A stretch of 35,619 nt of DNA from an uncultured bacterium (GTDB lineage Bacteria > Patescibacteriota > Gracilibacteria > Absconditabacterales > Absconditicoccaceae), in contig CAMOEC010000064.1 in NCBI GenBank assembly GCA_946611795.1, forward strand, positions 1 through 35,619, given 5' to 3'. The notes beneath the pieces were generated by a model that was not told the DNA's origin, made no database searches, and saw only the letters and a program-made list of their open reading frames with translations. Positions 27,130 through 35,619 of the stretch are shown here, in pieces (position 1 is the stretch's first letter; each line of letters opens with the position of its first letter). The position numbers were made by a program, and so were the translations under genes.

Positions 27130-28230
27130 ATGAAAAAGTTTAAATTATTCATTGTTTCAGTTATTGCAATTGTATGTCTCGTTGTTTCAGGCGGTGTATT
27201 CACCTCATGTACCAACGATGACGATCAGCTTTTAGCTGGTGATTCTCAGATCGGACAGGTCTTATCTCTTGATCAGGATAGCATGAAAGCTGTGACGAGA
27301 AGCATTTCAACGTACAACACATATACATCAGTTCCTGCAGTTCATAATTATGTACGAAACAGTGAGTCTGGTATCAACCTGAAAGCTAATGGGACACGTG
27401 TTTACTATGGAGGAGTATTAACAGCAACACTGTTGAAGTTTAATGGAAGTGAAATGAAAGTCAGAATTGAAAAACAAGATTTTTCTTCGTTTATTCATAA
27501 TGGGGCGGCTATTATATATGCTGGAGGCCTTTCTAACGTCTCACTTGCCTCAACAACATATAGTGCTGGTGTTGATCACATAGATTTAACATTTGATATT
27601 GAATCTGCTGGTAACTTTTTTTCCAATGGATATGGTGTCTTACACATATACCCTATAACATATGATCTCGTTTATCATGATGCTTATTATGCGGAACCTA
27701 TTGTTGTTTATACCAGTCCAAAGTATCCTTCACAGCCATATACTTATAATCAAAGTTTGGGAAAAGTTAATGGAGTAAATCTTAAGGCTTCTGATTATGA
27801 TTTAATGGAAGGATATGACTTAAGCGTTCAATGTACAGAATTCTGTAAACGTTACTATAGCACATTAAATAATCATGATGTAACAAATGGGAATCCTTCA
27901 ACAAATGGAGGTAATGCTGGTGGATGGTTTACTGATACTACAAAGAACTTAGAGACATATTCAAATGGAGGAACTGTCAGACCTCATGAAGGAGATATCC
28001 TATGTATGAGAAAAGATCCAATGGATAACGATAAAGGTCATGTTGCAATAATTGTTGAAGTTGGTTCTAGCTACATAAGAATAGCCCAACAGAATGGAGG
28101 TATACCAGCAACTACGTTAGGTTGGAATGCTCCAATTGGGGGGACACTGAATTATAATTATTCAACAAATACAGTCTCAAGTCCTACAGGTTTCTATGTT
28201 CAAGGCTGGATGAGAATGCATCCTTATTAA
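27130..28230 (+). CDS. Bacteroidota-type lipoprotein with C-terminal CHAP-like peptidase domain
   Basis: 366 aa. The N-terminal 57 residues (lipobox FTSC, C27; TNDDD; LLAGDSQ; KAVTRS) are almost the same as in 20300-21232. A middle part of about 140 residues looks like a beta-sandwich. The CHAP-like domain has SVQCTEFCKRYY (C235 probable nucleophile), GDILCMRK, and GHVAIIVEV (H304). Predicted role: cleavage of wall peptides or amide bonds at a cell surface. About 35 glycines, none TGA; TAA stop; a strong terminator follows at 28249. Cargo domains of the two CHAP proteins differ while their secretion modules match, which points to module exchange. Confidence 0.85.
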   Translation: MKKFKLFIVSVIAIVCLVVSGGVFTSCTNDDDQLLAGDSQIGQVLSLDQDSMKAVTRSISTYNTYTSVPAVHNYVRNSESGINLKANGTRVYYGGVLTATLLKFNGSEMKVRIEKQDFSSFIHNGAAIIYAGGLSNVSLASTTYSAGVDHIDLTFDIESAGNFFSNGYGVLHIYPITYDLVYHDAYYAEPIVVYTSPKYPSQPYTYNQSLGKVNGVNLKASDYDLMEGYDLSVQCTEFCKRYYSTLNNHDVTNGNPSTNGGNAGGWFTDTTKNLETYSNGGTVRPHEGDILCMRKDPMDNDKGHVAIIVEVGSSYIRIAQQNGGIPATTLGWNAPIGGTLNYNYSTNTVSSPTGFYVQGWMRMHPY

Positions 28231-28248
28231 GAAGTATTATCATAAGCA

Positions 28249-28283
28249 ATATCTCTGCAAGAAATACTTGCAGAGATATTTTA
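28249..28283. terminator. Bidirectional terminator between converging genes
   Basis: ATATCTCTGCAAG (28249-28261) and CTTGCAGAGATAT (28267-28279) form a perfect 13-base stem with loop AAATA. It lies between the CHAP lipoprotein and the minus-strand SLH gene. Confidence 0.85.
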
Positions 28284-29393
28284 AATGTCAAAAATTTGGA
28301 TTTCTCAATCAAAAATATCATTCACAGCATTAGGACATTTAGGTCGTTTATAGTATGAAGGTGTTCAATCTTTTAAATATCATTCTAAAACATCTCATGT
28401 ATAACAGTGATTATTTTTAAATACACTTTTTATTAATGGTGTATTTGTTATTTCAATTAAAAATACATATTTATTATTTTTTTTAATTATATAATCTTCT
28501 CCTTCCTTTGAAGCCCATTCTTCTGTCTGTTTTTTTATCTCATCATATTTTGAAACATCATAAATTAGAATATTCATAATCTCAAAATGACATGTATTAC
28601 CATAAAGTTCTTCACAATTAGGTTGATACATCTCAAACGCAATATATTTTGAATCTCTTTTTCATTCCATATCTTCCTCATACATTGCTTTTTCTAATAT
28701 TCTTCAATTTTTCCATTCTTCTCATAAAAAAGCCTGAAATCAAAAAACATTATTTTTATAAAGAGTATTCCATCTACCCTCTATTTTTTCATATTGATTA
28801 TCTTTTGTTATTATAATAGGGCCAGATTCATTTTTATTTTCGTTACTTCTTTTCATCATCAACATTACATATCATCTTATCTCTTTTCTATTTTCTGCAT
28901 TTGATATGTTTTTTATTATTCATACTGAGTTTAATTGATTGAGATGCTTTTCATAGTATGGGCTTCATCCGTTATATTTCTCTCAACATAATGCTCTTGA
29001 TAAGATTGTTCAAAATTCAGCTCTTGTTACTTTATCATATGGCCTAAACTTTGTTATTCATTGTCACATTAATCATAACTGACACGCTTTTGTTACTCAA
29101 TTATCAAATTGTTTATCCAATTCTGCTGATATATCTAAAAACTGACATTTTTTAGAAGAATCAATATCTTTCTTTAAGACATTTATAACATAATTACTTA
29201 TCATTTTAGACAACTCAATTCTAGTTATCTCTCAATACACATTCGCTTTATCTATTGTAGGTTGTGTAGTTATTCAATTATTAAAAGCCCATGTATATGC
29301 ATTTTGCAATTCAGAACTGTATCAATAACAAACAAAAGAATTTTGTATAAAAAAATAAATTATAACTATAATTAACAAATTTTTTAATTTCAT
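28281..29393 (-). CDS. Secreted S-layer-homology protein, paralogue of 21433-22647
   Basis: 370 aa with a signal peptide (1-24), and SLH-like repeats nearly matching those of the 21433 protein (AYTWAFNNGITTQPTIDKAN; ITKFRPYDKVTRAEFGTILS). After about residue 190 the sequence differs: EGRWNTLYKNNVFGFQAFLG, a Cys-containing NCEELYGNTCHFEIM and a C-terminal Cys-Pro segment. The two SLH genes flank the lipoprotein cluster in opposite orientation. Glycines are mostly TGA. The shared anchor with different distal domains suggests diversified surface effectors or adhesins. Confidence 0.8.
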
Positions 29394-29660
29394 AAAGCAT
29401 AATTAATATATAAATAATGTTTTTATTAATATAAATTTGATCTTTGAATATATTTTATTCAACGTTTAAATCAAACCATAACTACAAATATTTTTATAAC
29501 AAAAATAATTATAGCCAAGTTAATATCATTATTTAATTTTCATTCAAAGAACATTCAAATTAACTCTCATAAAGAAGTTATAGCATAAAGCATAGCTCAA
29601 GAACACATTCATATTATCAAATCTCTTTTTAGTTCCAACTCCTTCTTTTTAATAATCTTC
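29394..29660. other. AT-rich gap between SLH and OLD genes
   Basis: A minus-strand mini-frame (MNVFLSYALCYNFFMRVNLN..., 27 codons, with AAGGAGTTGG upstream) could be a tiny gene after the OLD gene. I regard it as unproven. No terminator is obvious. Confidence 0.25.
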
Positions 29661-31517
29661 TTATTTTTCATCATCTAACACTCAATTTAAAATTCCCATT
29701 TTTTCTGTAATGTAATTAAATATACATCTAAAATTATTTGTAGTTTCTTCTGAAAAAATAATCTGTATAGAATCACTTGCAAATAAGAATTCCAATCCTA
29801 AAAGGAATCTCTTTTTATTTTCCATACCAGAGTCTTCAACTAAATCCATCAATTTATTTTTATCTTCTTCAGAAAAAAGTGATTCAATTTCGTAATTATC
29901 TCGATTTGATTGGATATCCTTGTATGTAAATATATTATTTTTTAACATCACTCAAATGTCTCTTAAATACTTTTCTTTATTATTTTCTCATGCCTCATCA
30001 GAATCAAAAATTGCAATAAATTTTCTTCATTCCGCGATTTCTCTACGAAAAACAGACTCAAACTTAGTAACACTTGCTCATGGATAAAATTTAAATTCGA
30101 ATCATAAAGTTTTAGACATAATTGAGAATGCATAATAATCCGATTTTCATTCCAAGAAAATCACACCATCACTCATTTCTAGAAAATCTGGATAATAATC
30201 TATTGCATCTTTTAATGGTTGATAATGTGTTGGATCTGCTCAATTCATTCAAACATATGTCTTATAAAGATATGCATGAATGTTAGTTATTCTATGCATA
30301 TCTCAATTATCTTTATAGTTAACAGCGTCATTCACAATAATATACGTTGATAGAATATATCTAGGATTAATTAAACTTGCACTGTGAGTTGAATATATTA
30401 TAGAAATATTCTCGTCCGCTATCTTTGTAAACAATGTCGTTAAAATTTTATTTTGTGCATTTTGATGGAGATTACTAGCAGGTTCATCAATCAAAAATAA
30501 ATACTTTCATGTATCATCTAAACGTTTTTTTCTAAATTGTGTTAATAAGATAAAACTAAAAAACCACCTAAATCACAAGCTTCTTTCACTTATTTTGTAA
30601 GTATCTGGTCATTGAATTACTTTAAAAGACATATATGGTTCATCAATTCATCATATATTTTCTTTTCAGATTTTTATATCAATTCTCCAATTATTAGTAT
30701 CCGTTGGAGAGAAAACATTCCAGATGTCAATAATATCTCTAGTTAACGAAATTTCTAACTCCGATTTAATATTATCGACATCAGCTTCACTTTGCTCTAT
30801 ATTTTCACGATTTAAAGCCGCGATAATACAAGACTCAATTGTTTCTCATTCATGATAATAATTTAAAATATCTCATATAACCGATCTAAATAAGCTATTC
30901 GTCTTATCATTGATATTTAAATTTGAATCTTTACGTAAATAAATTTTATCCGGAATTTGATTTGAAAAATTAGGATAATATATTATCTTGGGTCTTTTAT
31001 TACAAATATATTCATCGACTACATTTTTTTGTTCAGAGGTAAGAGTAACAATATTATCTGTTCAATCCTCTTTTTTTATTTTATACCGAATGTCTGGTAT
31101 TTTATAGACAAAATTATCCCCTTTATATTCTCAATGCTCAAAACCAAATATTCTCTCAATACTCCATCATTTTTTTAATTTATCGTATGAATTATCTCAT
31201 CATTCAATCAGCTCAATCTTACATTTCTCTTCAAGTAAATTTAATATTTCATCTAGATCATCATTTTCAAAAAGAAGATTAGCCCTAATTACAATATTTC
31301 ATGTAAATCTATTTGAATTATGTTTTGGCCTTAATTCATGGATTTTTGCCCCATTAATATCACTATCAAGAGTATTAATTGCTTCCAGTATTGTAGTCTT
31401 TCCACTCTCATTTAATCAAATTATTGGGAATATATTTGAAGGCGTTTGTAAATCCATATTAAACACCAAATTTTGTATTCACTTGAAATTTTCTATTTCA
31501 AAACTCAAATATTTCAT
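29661..31517 (-). CDS. OLD-family ATP-dependent nuclease (AAA ATPase plus TOPRIM)
   Basis: 618 aa. A RecF/SMC-like ATPase comes first: FEIENFKGI start, Walker A GLNESGKTT (34-42; both glycines TGA), SERSLGFRWFFSF signature, Walker B FLIDEP near 342, and STHSASLI. A TOPRIM nuclease follows: FLEGKSDYYA near 453 and IFDSDEAG near 504. The family includes OLD (overcoming lysogenization defect) and GajA of the Gabija system, both phage defence nucleases. No GajB-like helicase is adjacent; neighbours are an SLH gene and a surface-protein gene, so it is a single-gene (class 1-like) OLD. No TGA-free bias: it is native code. Confidence 0.9.
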
Positions 31518-31779
31518 AATCTTAGTAAAGAAAAATAAATAACATATTTATAACATTCAACTATCTTTAGTCAAGTCTTCATTAAAAAATCACTTTAAAT
31601 TATATCTTATCTATTATTCTATACACTTTTTAAAATTTTGGTTATTATTTTTAATTATAACTATTGCCTTTTGGCTTAAAATTATTAGAAAAAGACTGAA
31701 AAAAGTCTGAAACTTTGCATTTTAATGCTTTTAGACTACAATAAATTATACATTTTATTTTAATTACAGTGTATAAAAC
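31518..31779. other. Divergent promoter region
   Basis: Separates the OLD gene (minus) from the surface-protein gene (plus). Small hairpins GACT-GAAAAA-AGTC and GCATTTTAATGC lie at about 31700-31735; otherwise it is AT-rich sequence. Confidence 0.3.
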
Positions 31780-32793
31780 ATGAAAAAACAGCTTTCTTTA
31801 GCAATGATGCTCGTACTATGAACATCTATCGTATCCGCAGCATGATTGGATTATAATCACGTATTCGATGAAAATCATGATTTCGGTTATTCAGATAATG
31901 TAAATATTGATATTATTGGATTCCAAACAGCAGATGATTGAACTAATCGTTTAAAGATTACATCTCCTGTTCTTAGAGACTCTAAAGACACTGCAGTTGG
32001 TGAATATCATATTGTATTATGAGAAAAACCAATAAAGAATTACACTGCAGAGCAAAGAGATTCTTTGAAAGAACTTGAACCTGTTATGATTATGGAACTT
32101 GATGAATCAGTTGATCTATCAATCAAACAAGGAGATGTAACAACAGATAAAAGTTATTTTGGAGTTATTGTTCCAGTAAATGATAATGTTATCCCTGGTA
32201 ACACTTCAAAACCATTCTGTTTCGATTTCTGAACATTAACATATGATATAGGTGATAATTGTAATAACTTTGGACGTGCACCAATAGTTAAAGAACCAGA
32301 AACTACTGCTGAAGAATCAACAACAGCTGATGATCAAACTACTAAAGAATTAACAGTTGCTCTTAATGATGAAGAAGAACATAATGCAGCTGAAGGTGCT
32401 GATATGTCAATGGCTGATATTTCACACTCTGTTAATGGTAATGTTGTAACATTAACTTGGACTGAAGTTCCTTATTCAGATAATGTTGAAATCAGAATCT
32501 TTGATAAAGCTACTGCAGATTATGTTACTCTAGGAACTGTTCCTATGTCTCAAGAAAGATTTCAATACACAACAAAAGACTGAGAAGATGAATTACTTTT
32601 CGCTTTCATTCCTAGAGATGCAAAAGGTAGAGAATATAGATATGATGTTAATGTAAGACATGAAGCAGATGTAACACCAGAAATTAAAGAAGCACCAAAG
32701 GTATGACCTGCTGAAGACTTCGCTGTAATGCTTCTTATTACTGTTGCACTATATATTTGTTATAGAGTATTCGCTAGTAGAAAAGCTTCTTAA
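31780..32793 (+). CDS. Surface protein with fibronectin-like domain and C-terminal membrane anchor
   Basis: 337 aa. A signal peptide (1-20, MKKQLSLAMMLVLGTSIVSA) is followed by a first beta-rich domain, a Glu/Thr-rich linker (KEPETTAEESTTADDQTTKE, about 170-200), a fibronectin-III-like domain (HSVNGNVVTLTWTEVPYSDN, about 212-300), and a C-terminal transmembrane helix ending in RKAS. This is the layout of a wall-spanning adhesin or envelope protein. TGA glycines are present alongside GGN. A strong terminator follows. Confidence 0.75.
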
Positions 32794-32813
32794 TTATAAA
32801 TTATTTCTATACA

Positions 32814-32840
32814 AGAGACACAAACGTGTCTCTTTTTTTA
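32814..32840 (+). terminator. Terminator after the surface-protein gene
   Basis: AGAGACAC (32814-32821) pairs with GTGTCTCT (32826-32833), followed by a long T-run. Confidence 0.85.
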
Positions 32841-32931
32841 TTATAATAAAGAAACGTAATAATACACAACAAATGAGATATAAGGAAAAACTTAAAAATA
32901 TAGAGATTAATCTATTTCTTAATAAATAAAA

Positions 32932-32954
32932 AGTAGAATGATTTCCATTCTACT
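32932..32954. terminator. Hairpin, probable terminator for the minus-strand SLH gene
   Basis: AGTAGAATG and CATTCTACT form a 9-base stem around ATTTC. It lies 55 bases beyond the minus-strand stop at 33009, with an A-run (T-run on the minus strand) on its left. Confidence 0.65.
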
Positions 32955-33008
32955 TTCATAACCTGGAAGTTTATTTTGGTTTATAACACTATATTGTAGA
33001 CTTACAAA

Positions 33009-33653
33009 CTATTCAATCACTCTAATTAGCAACTTAGCTAGCAGTCATCTTTCTGCTGGTTTGTCCCATTCTGACCATGGAATATCAAGTCATTCTAAAT
33101 ATCAATCTTCTTCTAATAATGTTACATATTTTGTAGCATAATGTCATATTGATTCATCTTGAAAGCCATATAGCATTCTTCATAGAACTGTTAGAATTTG
33201 TCAGTTTGTTATAGAATTTTGAGGATTAAATTTTCAGTTACTTCACTTAAACAATCATTTTTCACAAGATTCTTTTAAGATATCTATAAGATCTGTTCGT
33301 GCTTTATCAGAATCACTAAAGGAACATGAATTATTAGGGACTTCAAATTTAAGTCATCAATTTAAATAAGGGATAGTTAGTGTTAACATTTTAGCTGCCT
33401 CATCTCTTCTAATATCCTTATTAGGGTTAAAATTACTCCGTGTTTCATGAATTGTAATACCTTTTTCATGAAGTGTTTTAATAATTGCATCATTTGATTC
33501 ATCTCCAGGAAGAAGAAATCATGCTGTTTGCGATGAAGATGCTTGTAGAGCTTTATCTGAAGCAGTTAGTGCTGATGATAACTCTAAAGCTTGAGCACAT
33601 GAAAATGATATTAAAACAGAAAGCGAAGCTATAGGAAGGATTTTTTTCATCAT
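33009..33653 (-). CDS. Secreted S-layer-homology domain protein, 214 aa
   Basis: The signal peptide ends near CAQA (residue 22). SLH-like repeats are seen around NFNPNKDIRRDEAAKMLTLT and GKFNPQNSITNGQILTVLRG, with two cysteines between them. It is unrelated beyond the SLH pattern to the 21433/28281 pair. The start could be either of two consecutive ATGs. It begins 28 bases after the stop of the beta-propeller gene, so both are probably one transcript. TGA glycines dominate. Confidence 0.75.
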
Positions 33654-33681
33654 GTTTTAAAGGATATAAAACATTCACATT

Positions 33682-35619
33682 TTATTTATCAAAGTGAAGC
33701 AACTTTGAAGTATTATTAGGAAAGATAAAATCACAGAACAATGGATTAAAAGCATACAATGCGTCTCAAGCATATCATACTCTTAAATTTGATAAATACC
33801 AACTATTTGTTTTTACTTCATCAATATAGTTTTTAGCAAATGTTTCTTTAATCCCATTCTCTGGAGTCACATTGAAAGTCTTTAATCCCACAAAACGACT
33901 CGATTGCTTAGTAACAGGACTACAACTCTTTGATATTTCTTTTCAATTAGCATCATATGAGATACTACAATTTTGTCATTCGGTTTTCCATTCATAAAGA
34001 GAAAGAGGAAGCGTTACATTATAGTTTTTATCCATTACAAATAATCTTGGATTATTTAATGCTTCAGATGTTGAAGATTTTCATCATTGAGTAATAGAAT
34101 CTAATTCTTTTACTGATATTTGATTGTTTTTATCTTTTTGTGCATAATCAACTTCAAAAAGAGATAATTTAACTCATGAATTTACTGTTCCTCACCATTC
34201 ATTTTGAGCAGTTGAATATCATAATCATAATAGATATTGCTTAGTTCAATCTGTTTTTAATGGATGAAGATAAGTTGAATATCATGGGATTTCTAACTTA
34301 CCAATAATTTTAGGATTCTTTATATCTTTAATATCTACTACAAATAAAGGATCTATTTGTTCAAATGTCACTAAATATAGTTTATCTCAGATATATCTTG
34401 AAGTTTTGAAATCTTCCCCTGGTTCAATATTTTCTAATTTACCTGCTAAATTAAGTGATTTATCTAGGACATAGAGATTTGTAGCATTTTTATTCTCCCA
34501 TGTTTCTGTAAGGATTCTAAAATTACCATTTGCATCTTCATCCATACTATATTGAGTTAATAAGCTTCAAGGTACAGCTGCTGTATTTTCATACTTTAAA
34601 AGCAATCCATTTCTTTTAAATTTATGCACTAATGTCTGTGTTGTTCATCAATAATAATTACTAATACAAAGCAATCATCTTGGACATCTCCATTTTAATG
34701 GTGTATAGTAATTTGAAACAAGATATAAAGAATTTTGAGACATATGGATTTCTCAAGTTGGAGAAAGAAGGGCAGTAACTTCAGATGCTTTAGAAGATTC
34801 TTTAATATTTAATGAAGTCACGATTGTAAATACTGGGTTTAGCTTCAAATCTTTGTCTTCAGGAAGGACATAAGAAATATTAGAACAATCTATTTTCTTT
34901 ACTTCTGCTCATTGATCTGTTACTTCAACACTACTCAATCATTTTGTGAGATTTACATTATATTCTGGCCAATAATACCAGTTTAAAGATTGTTGTGTTA
35001 TTACATATAGTTGATTATCTATAAGCCTTGAATGTTGATAATTTCATGGAAGATTCTCAAATTTTACCAAGTTAAGTTTATCAATATTTGAAACATCATA
35101 AATTGCTAGAATCGTACGAGATCCATTAAACAAATCTTCTCTATTCCATGTTTGTGACCAATAATTTCACATAAGAATTAAGCGTTCATTTTGTATGAAT
35201 AGTTCTACATCTGTAAGTCACTGTGGTATTGCAATTTCTTTAACTATTTTTACTTTGTTTGGGTCTAGTTTTGCAGAATCAATGTCTAATGGAGATTGAA
35301 CTATTGATATTTTATTATTTTTTGAATTATAATAGTAGAAATATTTTCAATCAGTTTTTATTATTTCTGGTTCATCAACTCAAACTTTTTGAATATTTGT
35401 TGTAGAATAATCTGTAGAAGATGAGTCCATTGGCTCAAAACTTAATGCATCATCCTCCATAACAGCCTCATCTACAGCCATTGAATTAGTTACTGAAGAT
35501 TTATATAACATCAATCAACCATTCAAGTCATACATACGTCTAGGCTGTTCTTTAGCATATTTTTTTAACATTTCTTGGATCGTTTCACAACTTTTAGCTT
35601 GAGTAAATTTTAGAGAAGA
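33682..35619 (-). CDS. Beta-propeller-domain secreted protein (N-terminus outside the window)
   Basis: 646 residues are visible. Near the visible start, NIQKVGVDEPEIIKTDGKYF matches the entry strand of the PF09826/COG4880 beta-propeller family, often written VQVxGVDExDIVKTDGxYIY. Repeating blade-like segments follow (ILAIYDVSN; LYVITQQS; YLVTFEQIDPLFVVDIKD; LSLFEVDYAQKDKN). These are extracellular proteins; the propeller probably mediates binding, and the catalytic or anchoring part, if any, would lie beyond the window. Numerous TGA glycines. It is followed by the SLH gene, which may be a co-exported surface partner. Confidence 0.8.

Noticed and set aside
9066-28230. Lipoprotein genes as assembly chimeras with Bacteroidota contigs
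   Set aside because: Four separate insertions between recoded genes, each with a clean terminator and distinct flanks, would require several independent misjoins. Not excluded, since the shared leader repeats could mislead an assembler; long reads would settle it.
29661-31517. Gabija system
   Set aside because: The ATPase/TOPRIM protein is GajA-like in outline, but no UvrD-type helicase (GajB) is encoded beside it.
32857-32929. 18-codon plus-strand gene after the surface protein
   Set aside because: Too short, no glycine for the code test, and it lies between two terminators without a recognisable promoter.
1-35619. TGA read as tryptophan (tables 4)
   Set aside because: Invariant glycines in Walker A, SAM-binding and methyltransferase motifs fall on TGA; tryptophan would destroy them, and TGG is used where Trp fits.

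Overview
The window reads only if TGA is a sense codon for glycine (translation table 25). Invariant glycines are written TGA in RlmD/RumA, in a C5 DNA methyltransferase (FSGCGG, GGPPCQ) and in the Walker A loop of an OLD-type nuclease. Genes end in TAA or TAG. This code, the AT-rich composition and the many S-layer-homology (SLH) secreted proteins point to a Patescibacteria/CPR bacterium of the Absconditabacteria (SR1)/Gracilibacteria group. Read with the standard code, most genes break into fragments; the coordinates below use TGA=Gly. I recognised no tRNA, rRNA or CRISPR array.

Layout. 1-851: end of a recoded gene and a TGA-free hypothetical gene. 977-2578: RlmD-like 23S rRNA methyltransferase. 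About 2.9-8.2 kb: phage- or plasmid-like remnants, namely a frameshifted helix-turn-helix protein, small membrane proteins, a DUF4145 protein, a truncated amidase abutting a portal/minor-head fragment, and frameshifts at homopolymers. 8.3-11.7 kb: small anchored proteins around a Bacteroidota-type lipoprotein. 11.7-13.6 kb: DUF2335 protein, holin-like protein, and an amidase with an early amber codon. 13.57-19.21 kb: four-gene minus-strand operon encoding a SEC-C/HNH-like protein, a C5 DNA methyltransferase, a two-ATPase kinase-like protein and a receiver-domain protein; it looks like a DNA-modification-linked defence system. 19.4-29.4 kb: secreted-protein island with three more Bacteroidota-type lipoproteins (CHAP peptidase, metzincin, CHAP peptidase), two paralogous SLH proteins, membrane proteins and a PD-(D/E)XK-like nuclease. 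29.7-31.5 kb: OLD-family ATPase/TOPRIM nuclease. 31.8-35.6 kb: surface protein, SLH protein and a beta-propeller protein running off the window.

Most striking are four lipoprotein genes (9066-10073 minus, 20300-21232, 24506-25381 and 27130-28230 plus). They contain no TGA, end in TAA/TAG, begin with a Bacteroidota-type lipoprotein signal (TSC followed by T/S-N-D-D-D) and have A-rich, Shine-Dalgarno-free starts. Three share a near-identical upstream element with a foldable leader. All other substantial intact genes, except a few very small ones and 267-851, use TGA for glycine. The four are therefore readable under both codes. Their cargo (two CHAP peptidases, a metzincin, a phosphodiester-glycosidase-like enzyme) suits attack on, or interaction with, a partner cell envelope. 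Recent acquisition from a Bacteroidota host is the simplest explanation; expression inside such a host is a bolder one.
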